DNA of 51,994 nucleotides from an uncultured Eubacteriales bacterium (GCA_900548285.1 URKE01000009.1:1-51994); one strand, 5' to 3'; shown: positions 36,127 to 43,684, counted from the stretch's first letter. Translations and numbers: made by a program. The notes: a model not told the origin generated them from the letters alone.

Positions 36127-36555
36127 TTAAATTACGCCTTTTTTGAGAATAATGTTCGCGTAAACAGCGGCTTCGCCCGTAGCGATCACGGCGTAAGCAT
36201 TTTTCGCGCGCTCGTAAAACTCGAAACGGTCTATATTGCCGACTTTCAGATTTTTATCGTGCTTTTCGGCGACTTTCTTATACTCCTCCCAGATTACGGG
36301 GTTGATTCTGCCCTTGTCGCAATCCATAAGTTCCATCAGAATGAAATTCGGGTCGGAATAAGTGTCGAGCGGAATGAGTTGCAGGCAGGCGTCGAGCATT
36401 TCCGCTCCGCCTATTCCGTCGGCGCGGATAACTCTTTGCCCGAAGTTTTCGCTCGGGAAATTTCCGTCCGCGATGACGATTTCGTCGCCGTGGCCCATTT
36501 CGCAAAGAACTTTTATAAGTTCGGGACTGACAATTTTCGGGATACCTTTTAACAT
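36127..36555 (-). CDS. fucU: RbsD/FucU-family sugar mutarotase (L-fucose mutarotase-like)
   Basis: Interconverts the anomers of a free sugar; FucU acts on L-fucose and RbsD on D-ribose. The 142-residue length and the segments MLKGIPKIVSPELIKVLCEMGHGDEI (with the catalytic His), DGNFPSENFG, ADGIGG, PNFILM and the ending GEAAVYANIILKKGVI fit FucU better than RbsD. No fucose or ribose catabolic gene, kinase or transporter is adjacent. It stands alone between an rRNA methyltransferase and rplS with a good GAAGGAG site. A short perfect palindrome, AACGGATTGTCCGTT, sits just upstream at 36575-36589. Confidence 0.88.
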   Translation of the reverse strand: MLKGIPKIVSPELIKVLCEMGHGDEIVIADGNFPSENFGQRVIRADGIGGAEMLDACLQLIPLDTYSDPNFILMELMDCDKGRINPVIWEEYKKVAEKHDKNLKVGNIDRFEFYERAKNAYAVIATGEAAVYANIILKKGVI

Positions 36556-36595
36556 ATTTTTCTCCTTCTATTTTAACGGATTGTCCGTTTTAGTT

Positions 36596-37834
36596 TTAGT
36601 TTTCGCTCTCGGTTTCATTCCCGGTTGTCGCGCGCTTCGGCGCGACGGAAGATTGCTTTTCCGGCGGCTCGACAGAAGATTGCTTTTTCGGCGGCTCGAC
36701 GGAAGATTGCTTTTTCGGCGGCGCGGCAAGCATCGAATAAAAATTACATTCGAGTTTTCCGTTGTAGATCTTGCGTTTTTTATCGGCTTTTCTGCCGAAG
36801 AGCCGCTCGAAGTCGTCTACGGAAGTAAGCGTGTAGCAACACCATTCGTCGAGATTCTTAACCGTTTTACCGTAATCTCTGTAAAGTTTTTCGATCTCTC
36901 GTCTTTCGGAAAGTCTTTCGCCGTAGGGCGGGTTGGAAATAATCACCCCGTGGGAAAACCGCGAGGAAAATTCGCGCATGTCCGCCCGCTGAAAGTGAAT
37001 CATATTCTTAACGCCCGCGATTTCGGCGTGTTTCCGGGCAAGTTTAAGTTGCTTTTCGTCGATATCGAAGCCGCTTATGCGAACTTCTCTGTCCGTGTTT
37101 ATTCCGGACGCGGCTTTTTCCTTAATCTTGTCGAAAATCGCTCTGTCCGTACCTTTCCAGTGAAGATAATCGAAATCTCTGTTCATTCCGCTCGGGATGT
37201 TCGCCGCAATGAGCGCCGCCTCGACGGGTATCGTACCCGAGCCGCAAAAAATATCGGCGAACGGTCTTGAAGGCTCCCACACGGAAAGTTGAATAAGCGC
37301 GGAAGCGAGCGTTTCCTTCAAAGGCGCTTCGCCCACAAGCCCGCGATAGCCGCGTCTGTGAAGTCCATCGCCGGAAGTATCGAGCGAAACGGAAACAAAG
37401 TCCTTTCTTATTGCCGCTTCGATTTTGTGTCTTGCACCGCTTTCCGTTAAGTTAATCGACTTATAGGCGGACTTAAGCCGCTCGCATACCGCTTTTTTCG
37501 TTATCGACTGAATGGCGGAATATGCGAACAATTTACTCATTACGCTCTTTGCCGAAACTATTATCTGTCCGTCTTTATCGATATACTTTTCCCATTCGAT
37601 ACGCTTTATCCCGTCGAACAGATCGTCGAAAGTTTCCGCCCTGAACCTGCCGACGATTATCTCGACGCGATTCGCCGTCCGCAAAAGCAGATTGCACTCG
37701 GCCAAAGTTTCTTCGTCGCCCTCGAAACATATTCTTCCGTCGACGGCGGCGAGGTCTTTTTCGCCCGTGATTTTGTATAGTTCTCTTTTCGTTACGGCTT
37801 CTATCCCCGAAGCCGAAGTTACGCAAATTTCCAT
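36596..37834 (-). CDS. rlmL: THUMP-domain class I 23S rRNA methyltransferase (RlmL/YpsC-like)
   Basis: The family makes N2-methylguanosine in 23S rRNA (position 2445 in E. coli). The 412-residue product has an N-terminal THUMP region to about residue 160, then GYRGLVGEAPLKETLA, an SAM-binding motif DIFCGSGTIPVEAAL near 195, and catalytic NPPYGERL near 305. It corresponds to the N-terminal half of E. coli RlmKL. Its last 40 residues are unusual: three tandem copies of the 9-residue unit PPKKQSSVE, then a Thr/Glu-rich end. The native fold probably ends at about 370. An exact copy of the dispersed 14-base word lies at 37453-37466. Confidence 0.9.
   Translation of the reverse strand: MEICVTSASGIEAVTKRELYKITGEKDLAAVDGRICFEGDEETLAECNLLLRTANRVEIIVGRFRAETFDDLFDGIKRIEWEKYIDKDGQIIVSAKSVMSKLFAYSAIQSITKKAVCERLKSAYKSINLTESGARHKIEAAIRKDFVSVSLDTSGDGLHRRGYRGLVGEAPLKETLASALIQLSVWEPSRPFADIFCGSGTIPVEAALIAANIPSGMNRDFDYLHWKGTDRAIFDKIKEKAASGINTDREVRISGFDIDEKQLKLARKHAEIAGVKNMIHFQRADMREFSSRFSHGVIISNPPYGERLSERREIEKLYRDYGKTVKNLDEWCCYTLTSVDDFERLFGRKADKKRKIYNGKLECNFYSMLAAPPKKQSSVEPPKKQSSVEPPEKQSSVAPKRATTGNETESEN
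36643..36723 (-). repeat. 27-bp in-frame tandem repeat at the end of the THUMP methyltransferase
   Basis: Three units (36643-36669, 36670-36696, 36697-36723) differ by one to three bases each and encode PPKKQSSVE, PPKKQSSVE and PPEKQSSVA. The period is a multiple of three, so the tail stays in frame. Confidence 0.92.
37453..37466 (-). repeat. Dispersed 14-base word, copy 6 (exact)
   Basis: CTATAAGTCGATTA on the minus strand inside the THUMP methyltransferase gene, encoding Tyr-Lys-Ser-Ile-Asn. Confidence 0.7.
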
Positions 37835-37864
37835 TTTCTTGTTTTTTTACCGTAATAACCGGGT

Positions 37865-37947
37865 TTACCGTTTTATCCGTTTTTACCGTTTTATCCGTTT
37901 CCGTTTAATCCGTTTCCGTTTAATCCGTTTCCGTTTTATCCGCTTTT
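37865..37947 (-). repeat. Tandem repeats in the yraN to methyltransferase gap
   Basis: Two perfect 18-base copies of TTACCGTTTTATCCGTTT (37865-37900) run into two perfect 15-base copies of CCGTTTAATCCGTTT (37901-37930) and a decayed third. They fill most of the 136-bp gap after the yraN stop. No promoter or terminator is seen within them. Confidence 0.88.
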
Positions 37948-37970
37948 TCCGTTTAATCCGCTCGACTCGC

Positions 37971-38333
37971 TCAGAAAGCGTTGTAAATCACGCTCACTCC
38001 CCCGGGCGTAACCTCCGCGACGGCAAAACTGACGTTCTTTCCGTCCGATCCGCCTTTATCCGCAAAATAATAGTCTGCTATGTTCCTGTATTTTTCCTGT
38101 TTTTTATATCCGACCGCCTCGCGCGGCGTTCCGAAAACCTCGTTGCTGCGGGTTTTCACTTCCACGAAAACAGTTTCGTCGCCCTTTTCAAAGATGAGAT
38201 CGGCCTCGCCGTAAGGAGTAACGAAATTACGTTTAACAAGCCTATAGCCCGACTTCTTGATTTCGTCGGCGGCTAATTTCTCTCCTCTTCTGCCGAGAAG
38301 TTTTTTGTGAAAGTCTTTCTGTGAATCGGGCAT
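37971..38333 (-). CDS. yraN: YraN/UPF0102 family nuclease-like protein
   Basis: A restriction-endonuclease-fold protein often encoded beside rnhB. The 120-residue product shows the family pattern GRRGEKLAADEIKKSGYRLVKRN, then YGEADLIFE and VFVEVKTRS; the Glu, Asp and Glu-x-Lys residues form the predicted metal site. Its role is unknown. The gene overlaps the end of rnhB by 61 bases in another frame. The start is still supported by GGAG 8 bases upstream, within rnhB, and by placing GRRGE at residue 14 as in relatives. Confidence 0.92.
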   Translation of the reverse strand: MPDSQKDFHKKLLGRRGEKLAADEIKKSGYRLVKRNFVTPYGEADLIFEKGDETVFVEVKTRSNEVFGTPREAVGYKKQEKYRNIADYYFADKGGSDGKNVSFAVAEVTPGGVSVIYNAF

Positions 38334-38905
38334 ATCCCCTTCTCCTTTATCGCGTCGATATGCGCTTTCGTGCCGTAACCCTTGTTTTTCTTAAAACCGT
38401 ATTCGGGATACTTTTCGTCGTATTCTTCCATAAGTCTATCCCTGAAAACTTTGGCTATGATCGACGCCGCGCCGATATTGTAACTCTTCGCGTCGCCTTT
38501 GATAATCGCCTCGGTTTTTACCGGAACGTCGAGTTTAACGGCATCGACAAGCACGAGATCGGGCATTACGCTCAGCCCCTCGACGCACGTTTTCATACAT
38601 TTTTTTGTGGCTTCGAGAATGTTTATTTCGTCGATTTCTTCCGGCTCTACTCTGCAGATTTTATAAGCGATCGCCTTTTCGCGAAGAACGTCGTATAACG
38701 CCTCGCGTTTTTTCTCGGACACCTTTTTGCTGTCGTCAACGCCGTCCACAACGTTTTTGTCGTCGAGCGGCATGATCACCGCGCAACACACCACAGGTCC
38801 CGCGAGCGGGCCTCTGCCTACTTCGTCAACGCCTGCTATATATTTGATTTTTTCGTTCTGAAACGCTCTGTCGTTTTCGATTTTTTCTTTTGTTTTATCG
38901 GTCAT
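38273..38905 (-). CDS. rnhB: Ribonuclease HII
   Basis: Cuts RNA in RNA/DNA hybrids and excises single ribonucleotides from DNA. The 210-residue product has YIAGVDEVGRGPLAGPVV with Asp-Glu at about 26-27, DDSKKVSEKKREALY, LVDAVKLDVP with the third acid, and SYNIGAASIIAKVFRDRLM followed by YPEYGFKKNKGYGT. It starts 3 bp after rbgA, so it is coupled to it. The C-terminus is shared in sequence with the start of yraN. Confidence 0.97.
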   Translation of the reverse strand: MTDKTKEKIENDRAFQNEKIKYIAGVDEVGRGPLAGPVVCCAVIMPLDDKNVVDGVDDSKKVSEKKREALYDVLREKAIAYKICRVEPEEIDEINILEATKKCMKTCVEGLSVMPDLVLVDAVKLDVPVKTEAIIKGDAKSYNIGAASIIAKVFRDRLMEEYDEKYPEYGFKKNKGYGTKAHIDAIKEKGICPIHRKTFTKNFSAEEERN

Positions 38906-38908
38906 TTT

Positions 38909-39802
38909 TCAGTTATTTTCCTTTTCGGCGGGCTTTTCACGATTCCCGACAGGCTCGGTTTCGAGCGCGATTTTACCTATTCTGCCCTTACGGAAATCGT
39001 CGATAATCGCCTTTGCGGCGCGTTCGTAATCGCTCTCACCTCCGCGGAGAAGATATCCGCGTTTTTTGCAGATTTCGTCGAACAACGCGAGCGGCTCTTT
39101 GTCAAGCGAATCGAGTTTGTATTTCTCTTTAAATTCGTTCGGAGCAATCTTCGCGAGTTCCTTTATAAGTTCGAGAGCGAGGTCCTCCGTGTGAAGAATG
39201 TCGTCGTTTATCGCGCCGATGTAAGCAAGATGCCTTGCGTAAGTCTGATTTTCGATGTTCGGCGGCATCGTTCCGGGCGTGTCGAGAAGGTCGAAATTGC
39301 CGAGCCTTATCCATTTGTTGCTCCGCGTGATCCCCGCCTTGTTGCCCGTTTCCGCTTTTTTGGAGCCGCTTATCGTATTTATAATTGTAGACTTACCCGT
39401 GTTCGGCAATCCCGCAACCATAAAACGCAACGTTCTGTTCACGCCCTTGGCGGCGTTCCGCTCGATTTTTTCTTTCAAAGCAATGTCGCACTTAGCGCGT
39501 AAATTCTGTCCATCACGCTTGGAAAGTCCGTCTATAAGTTCATAAACGAGGTTATTTTGTTTAAAATAACTCTCTATTTTTTTAGCCTGAGTCGTGGAGA
39601 TAAGATCGCGTTTATTGATACAGTAAACGACAGGTTTGTTGCCGAAAATCTTATCGAGCCGTTTGTTGAAACACGCAAAAACCGCGCGCGCGTCCATTAC
39701 GAGAATAACGCCGTCGCACAACTTCGCGTCGGCTTCCATCTGCCGCAGAGCCTTCGCCATATGCCCCGGGAACCAGTTTATCTTTCTTTCGTTGTTTTCC
39801 AT
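38909..39802 (-). CDS. rbgA: Ribosome biogenesis GTPase RbgA (YlqF)
   Basis: A circularly permuted GTPase needed for late 50S assembly. The 297-residue product starts NWFPGHMAKALRQ and has G-motifs in permuted order: G4 NKRDL near residue 64, then G1 GLPNTGKSTIIN near 131, G3 DTPGTMPP near 174. The C-terminal helical ANTAR-like domain follows from about 215. It begins 6 bp after trmD. Bacillus has rplS between trmD and rbgA; here the junction is direct. The tail is Lys/Glu-rich. Confidence 0.96.
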   Translation of the reverse strand: MENNERKINWFPGHMAKALRQMEADAKLCDGVILVMDARAVFACFNKRLDKIFGNKPVVYCINKRDLISTTQAKKIESYFKQNNLVYELIDGLSKRDGQNLRAKCDIALKEKIERNAAKGVNRTLRFMVAGLPNTGKSTIINTISGSKKAETGNKAGITRSNKWIRLGNFDLLDTPGTMPPNIENQTYARHLAYIGAINDDILHTEDLALELIKELAKIAPNEFKEKYKLDSLDKEPLALFDEICKKRGYLLRGGESDYERAAKAIIDDFRKGRIGKIALETEPVGNREKPAEKENN

Positions 39803-39808
39803 ATCTGC

Positions 39809-40531
39809 TCAGTCCTTTTTTTCCGATGCGGACGCGCCACCGGATACCGACGTAACCCCCGATGCGGACGCAATCAGGTCGGGGCGAAGTTTTTTTGTTA
39901 TTTTAACCGCTTCGTTTCTGCGCCACTTATCCACTTCTTTGTGATTGCCCGAAACAAGAACTTCCGGCACGGAAAGCCCCATGAAAACCTGCGGCCGAGT
40001 AAACTGCGGATATTCGAGAAGATTACCCGTGAAACTCTCTTCGGACAGACTTTCGCCGGAAATAACCCCGTCGATATACCTGCAAACGCAATCGGTTATC
40101 GCCATCGCGGGGATTTCTCCGCCCGTAAGCACGAAATCGCCGAGCGACATTTCCTCGTCGATGCAAAGGTCGAGCGCGCGTTGATCAACGCCCTCGTAAT
40201 GTCCGCAAAGAAGCAAAATTCTGTCGTATGAAAGCAGTTCGGAAACCATTCCCTGGCAAAATCTCCGTCCTTTGGGCGACATAAAAATTCTTCTCGCCTC
40301 GTGGTTCGGGTCGACCGCCTGAACGGCCGAATAAATCGGCTGAGGAGTCATAACCATTCCCGCGCCGCCCCCGAAGGGGTAATCGTCGCATTTTCTGTGT
40401 TTGTTTTCCGTGTAATCGCGGATATCGGTAACGACGATTTCCACTTTTCCGGACTTGATTGCCCTGCCGATTATGCTCTCGGTGAGCGGCGTGAACATTT
40501 CGGGAAAAAGGGTAAGAATGTCAATCCTCAT
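39809..40531 (-). CDS. trmD: tRNA (guanine-N1)-methyltransferase TrmD
   Basis: Methylates G37 next to the anticodon and prevents frameshifting. The 240-residue product starts MRIDILTLFPEMF and has RDYTENKHRKCDDYPFGGGAGMV, the trefoil-knot SAM site LLCGHYEGVDQR near residue 110, and LGDFVLTGGEIPAM with the catalytic Asp. The usual C-terminus ends near RPDLIA. A short Ser/Gly/Ala tail follows, in which GCGTCCGCATCGG occurs twice, another tandem duplication at a gene end. It overlaps rimM by 11 bases with GGAGG upstream. Confidence 0.97.
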   Translation of the reverse strand: MRIDILTLFPEMFTPLTESIIGRAIKSGKVEIVVTDIRDYTENKHRKCDDYPFGGGAGMVMTPQPIYSAVQAVDPNHEARRIFMSPKGRRFCQGMVSELLSYDRILLLCGHYEGVDQRALDLCIDEEMSLGDFVLTGGEIPAMAITDCVCRYIDGVISGESLSEESFTGNLLEYPQFTRPQVFMGLSVPEVLVSGNHKEVDKWRRNEAVKITKKLRPDLIASASGVTSVSGGASASEKKD

Positions 40532-41027
40532 ACATCACAACCTCCGTAAACTTCTTCGCGTTCACCGTAACTTTCTTCGCGGCGATATCCACGCTCTCCA
40601 AAAGCCCGTCTATAAGCGGAAAAACAGCCGTTCCTTCGTCCGTTTTTACGTAATAATAGTCCACGTTTCCGCTTATTATATCAAAAATCTCGCCGAGTTC
40701 TTTTCCGCTCGTGAGAAAGAGTTTGCAACCTAAAACGTCGGAGATGAAATACCTTCCCTCTTCGACATCGATTTCGTTTTTATGCGCGAACACTTCTTTT
40801 CTGCGCATCGTTTCGGCTTGATTTCTGTCGTCAAGCCCGACGAGTTTTAAAATCGCCTCCTCGCCGCCGCAGAAACGGAAACTTTCCACCTTATAAACCT
40901 TCCCGTCAACCTCGGCTTCGGTTATGTTTTTAACCGAATCGAAGCCGTCGCAAAAAAGCCTGATTTTGAGTTCGCCTTTTATCCCCTGCGGTTTTGCAAC
41001 CGCGCCTATTTCTATTTTGTCTGTCAT
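40521..41027 (-). CDS. rimM: 16S rRNA processing protein RimM
   Basis: Assists assembly of the 30S head, binding S19. The 168-residue product has the N-terminal barrel (IGAVAKPQGIKGELKIRLF, then VGLDDRNQAETMRRKEVF) and the C-terminal PRC-barrel (YFISDVLGCKLF, GTAVFPLIDGLLESVDI). It lies in its normal place before trmD. No Shine-Dalgarno is visible: the bases before ATG are two 13-base copies of ATTTAAAATTCCT-type sequence, directly behind a terminator hairpin, so how it is translated is unclear. Confidence 0.95.
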   Translation of the reverse strand: MTDKIEIGAVAKPQGIKGELKIRLFCDGFDSVKNITEAEVDGKVYKVESFRFCGGEEAILKLVGLDDRNQAETMRRKEVFAHKNEIDVEEGRYFISDVLGCKLFLTSGKELGEIFDIISGNVDYYYVKTDEGTAVFPLIDGLLESVDIAAKKVTVNAKKFTEVVMYED

Positions 41028-41049
41028 AGGAATTTTAAATAGGAATTTT

Positions 41050-41085
41050 AAAAAGGGCTGCGTTTTATGATTTTAAAACGCAGCC
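41050..41085 (-). terminator. Hairpin terminator or attenuator between khpA and rimM
   Basis: A perfect 12-bp stem (GGCTGCGTTTTA, 41056-41067 with 41074-41085) with a 6-base loop is followed on the minus strand by C and five T residues. It would separate rpsP-khpA from rimM-trmD transcription, or allow partial read-through. No promoter for rimM is evident after it. Confidence 0.85.
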
Positions 41086-41115
41086 GATTATTGCTGAAAT
41101 ATCGGAAAAAAGCGT

Positions 41116-41352
41116 TTAGTTCTTTCCCTTGATTTCGATGTTGTATCTTTTGCCCGTGTTTTTGGAAGCGGAATTGACGATGGTGCGGAGCGCCTTGGCA
41201 ATTTTGCCCTGACGACCTATCACCTTGCCCATATCGCTTTCGCTAAGAAGAATCGTAACGTCCACGGCGTTGCCTTTTTCGACAACGTTATAATCGACGT
41301 TAGCCGGATCCTCGGCAAAATGATCGACGATATACTTAATTAAATCCAACAT
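41116..41352 (-). CDS. khpA: KH-domain RNA-binding protein KhpA
   Basis: A 78-residue single KH domain, the partner of KhpB (Jag/EloR) in Firmicutes RNA regulation and cell elongation. The RNA-binding GxxG loop is GRQG in MGKVIGRQGKIAKALRTIV. The flanking VDVTILLSESD strand and SKNTGKRYNIEI end match YlqC. It is located 20 bp after rpsP, as in Bacillus. Confidence 0.95.
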   Translation of the reverse strand: MLDLIKYIVDHFAEDPANVDYNVVEKGNAVDVTILLSESDMGKVIGRQGKIAKALRTIVNSASKNTGKRYNIEIKGKN

Positions 41353-41372
41353 TCGCTTTCACTTCCCGAAAA

Positions 41373-41669
41373 TTACTTCTTTTTCTTCTTGGGGTTAGTC
41401 TTGGAAGGCGATAATTTTTCGGACTTCTCGATAACGCCGGCGTTGAGAAGAAGCGCTCTTACGGTTTCGGTGGGCTGTACGCCTTTTGCGAGCCAATCTG
41501 CCGCTTTCTCTTTGTCGATGACGACTTCCGCAGGATTTGCGGTGGGGTTATAATGTCCGACTTTATCGATATATTCGCCGTCTCTTGCCTTTCTGCTGTC
41601 GATGACGACGATACGATAAGTGGGAGACTTCTTATCCCCGAGTCTTGTCAATCTCATTTTTACTGCCAT
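41373..41669 (-). CDS. rpsP: Ribosomal protein S16 (bS16)
   Basis: An early 30S assembly protein. The 98-residue product has VKMRLTRLGDKKSPTYRIVVIDSR, DGEYIDKVGHYNPTANP, DKEKAADWLAKGVQPTETVRALL and a C-terminal Lys run. It is slightly longer than many because of the Lys tail. It is preceded by GGAGGATAT. Bases 41670-41766 between it and the ffh repeat are low-complexity A/T-rich with no promoter I can support. Confidence 0.98.
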   Translation of the reverse strand: MAVKMRLTRLGDKKSPTYRIVVIDSRKARDGEYIDKVGHYNPTANPAEVVIDKEKAADWLAKGVQPTETVRALLLNAGVIEKSEKLSPSKTNPKKKKK

Positions 41670-41766
41670 GATTTATATCCTCCGTTTAATAATTTCATGA
41701 TTTATCGCTCGTAAAATTCTTTACGTTGCTTTCTTGTTTTTCGTTTTGCGATTTTTGCGTTTTCGC

Positions 41767-41891
41767 CGTTTTACGCTCTCAAAGCGTCATTTTTTTACGA
41801 TTTTCTGCTCTCAAAGCGTCATTTTTTACGATTATCCGCTTTCAATGCGGTATTTCGTTTACGATTTTCCGCTCTCAGAACGGCATTTTGA
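41767..41891 (-). repeat. 31-33-bp tandem repeat spanning the ffh stop codon
   Basis: Four units end near 41796, 41827, 41860 and 41891. The last is the true end of ffh, with TGA at 41875-41877. TGA is kept at the aligned position in the other units (CTCTCA or CTTTCA on the plus strand). The unit core is GCTCTCAAAGCGTCATTTTT followed by ACGATTTT. Confidence 0.9.
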
Positions 41892-43194
41892 AACCGCGCT
41901 TGTTTTTCATCATCTTCATCATCTGTTTGGTTTGCTCGAACTGTTTGAGAAGTTGATTTATTTCCTGAATCGTCGTTCCGCTGCCTTTCGCAATTCTCGT
42001 TTTTCTCGAATAATTGATTATCGACGGGTCGTTCCGTTCCTTTTTCGTCATCGAAAGAATAATCGCTTTGGTGCGTTCGATTTTTCTTTCGTCGATATCG
42101 CCGTCGCTGATTTTAACTTTCGTTCCCATACCCGGGAGCATATTCAGAAGGCTCTTCGCTCCGCCCATTTTTTTAAGCATCGCGAACTGTTCGAGATAAT
42201 CGTCCAGAGTGAAACTGTTCGATTTGAACTTGCGTTCCATCTTTTCCATCTGCTCTTCCGAAACGGCTTCCTGCGCCTTTTCGATAAGCGAGAGAACGTC
42301 GCCCATTCCGAGGATTCGGTTCGCCATTCTGTCCGGATAAAAAGGCTCCAGGTCGGTGAGTTTTTCGCCGACGGACGCAAATTTTATCGGTTTGCCCGTG
42401 ACCGCTTTTATCGAAAGACATGCGCCGCCGCGCGTATCGCCGTCGAGTTTGGTGAGGACTACGCCCGTAAGTTCAAGCCTTTCGTTGAACGTTTTCGCGA
42501 CGTTTACGGCGTCCTGACCGGTCATCGAATCGACTGTGAGCAGAATTTCGTCCACCCTTATCGCCTTGGTGATGTTTTCGAGTTCTTCCATCAACGCTTC
42601 GTCGATATGAAGTCTGCCGGCAGTATCCACGATAACGGTGTCATAGCCGTACTTTTTGGCGTGTTCGACGGCTTCCGCCGCAATTCTGACGGGATTGCCC
42701 TGACCTTTTTCAAACACGTCCGCGCCGGCTTTTTCGCCGACGATTTTAAGTTGGTTTATCGCCGCGGGACGATAGACGTCGCAAGCGGCAAGCAATGGTT
42801 TTTTGCCTTGTTTTTTGAGATGAACGGCAAGTTTTCCGCAAAGCGTGGTCTTACCCGCGCCCTGAAGTCCGCACATCATTATGACCGTGGGCGGCTCCGG
42901 ACTGACGATGAGTTTGCTGTTCGTCGCCCCCATAAGTTCGGTCAACTCTTCGTTTACGATTTTTATGACCTGTTGCGCCGGGCTGAGGCTCTTCAAAATT
43001 TCCTGCCCGACTGCTTTTTCGCTCACTTTCGCAATAAAGTCCTTGGCGACGTTCAAGTTTACGTCCGCTTCGAGAAGGGCTATTCTTACTTCCCTCATCG
43101 CCTGCTTTATTTCAAGTTCGGTGAGCCTGCCTTTTTTGGTCATCTTGGAAAATATGTGATTAAGTTTTTCGGACAGACCTTGGAATACCGCCAT
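41875..43194 (-). CDS. ffh: Signal recognition particle protein Ffh (SRP54)
   Basis: Binds signal sequences of nascent membrane proteins together with the small SRP RNA and docks with FtsY. The 439-residue product has the N domain, P-loop GLQGAGKTTLCGKLA near residue 106, DTAGRLHID, TKLDGDTRGGACLS, and the M domain from about 300 (FTLDDYLEQFAMLKKMGG, NYSRKTRIAKGSGTTIQEINQLLKQFEQTKQMM). The C-terminus is short (KMPF) and lacks the Met/Gly-rich tail of many homologues. It overlaps ylxM by one base. Confidence 0.98.
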   Translation of the reverse strand: MAVFQGLSEKLNHIFSKMTKKGRLTELEIKQAMREVRIALLEADVNLNVAKDFIAKVSEKAVGQEILKSLSPAQQVIKIVNEELTELMGATNSKLIVSPEPPTVIMMCGLQGAGKTTLCGKLAVHLKKQGKKPLLAACDVYRPAAINQLKIVGEKAGADVFEKGQGNPVRIAAEAVEHAKKYGYDTVIVDTAGRLHIDEALMEELENITKAIRVDEILLTVDSMTGQDAVNVAKTFNERLELTGVVLTKLDGDTRGGACLSIKAVTGKPIKFASVGEKLTDLEPFYPDRMANRILGMGDVLSLIEKAQEAVSEEQMEKMERKFKSNSFTLDDYLEQFAMLKKMGGAKSLLNMLPGMGTKVKISDGDIDERKIERTKAIILSMTKKERNDPSIINYSRKTRIAKGSGTTIQEINQLLKQFEQTKQMMKMMKNKRGFKMPF

Positions 43195-43508
43195 CAGTTA
43201 TCTCCCAAAATTTTTTCAATCTCTCTTTTTATCGGTTCGTTTTCCTTGCTAAGCCCCTCTATAAGTCGATAAATCGACTTTTTCTTAGAACATAGCCTCA
43301 ATTTTTCCTCAAACGAAACAAGTTGTTTTTTCGCTTTGGTAACCGCGTCCGACACGCTCTGGCGGGATATGCCTTTTATCTCCGCAATCTCACCCAAAGA
43401 AAGATCCATACCCGAATACAAGTCGAATATCTCCTTTTGCGCCGGACTTAAAAGTTCACAGTACTCGGCGAAAAGTTCGTTATAATAGATTTCGTCGCCG
43501 ATTTTCAT
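43194..43508 (-). CDS. ylxM: YlxM family helix-turn-helix protein
   Basis: A small sigma-region-4-like protein found with ffh in Firmicutes, where it modulates the SRP pathway. The 104-residue product has YYNELFAEYCELLSPAQKEIFDLYSGMDLSLGEIAEIKGISRQSVSDAVTKAKKQL, whose last part is the HTH. It is first in its unit, behind a consensus promoter and a GAGGGGAAACGGGG leader. A one-mismatch copy of the dispersed 14-base word lies at 43259-43272. Confidence 0.94.
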   Translation of the reverse strand: MKIGDEIYYNELFAEYCELLSPAQKEIFDLYSGMDLSLGEIAEIKGISRQSVSDAVTKAKKQLVSFEEKLRLCSKKKSIYRLIEGLSKENEPIKREIEKILGDN

Positions 43509-43546
43509 ATCTTTTTCGCCCCGTTTCCCCTCTTGTAACTATTCGC

Positions 43547-43575
43547 ATTATACTATAAAAAAATAACGGTGTCAA
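43547..43575 (-). promoter_or_regulatory. Consensus promoter of ylxM-ffh
   Basis: The minus strand has TTGACA (43570-43575) and TATAAT (43547-43552) with a 17-bp spacer, all perfect. The -35 lies in the 3' arm of the ftsY terminator hairpin and the spacer is that terminator's T run. Confidence 0.92.
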
Positions 43576-43594
43576 GCATTTTTGCCTTACACCG
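43553..43594 (-). terminator. Terminator of ftsY, overlapping the next promoter
   Basis: A 12-position stem with one A-G mismatch and an AAAA loop (43567-43594) is followed by TTATTTTTTTA. It is a good intrinsic terminator whose distal arm is also the -35 box of ylxM-ffh. Confidence 0.88.
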
Positions 43595-43640
43595 CGATTT
43601 TATTTTAACTTTCGTCATCCCTTCGGAACCGAATCCGACG

Positions 43641-43680
43641 GGATTAAAACGGATTATGCGGGATTAAAACGGATTACGTC
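43641..43680 (-). repeat. 20-bp direct repeat just after ftsY
   Basis: Two adjacent copies of GGATTAAAACGGATTA (period 20) begin 5 bases past the ftsY stop. The AAAACGGATTA core resembles the yraN-gap repeat. Confidence 0.85.
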
Positions 43681-43684
43681 GCTT

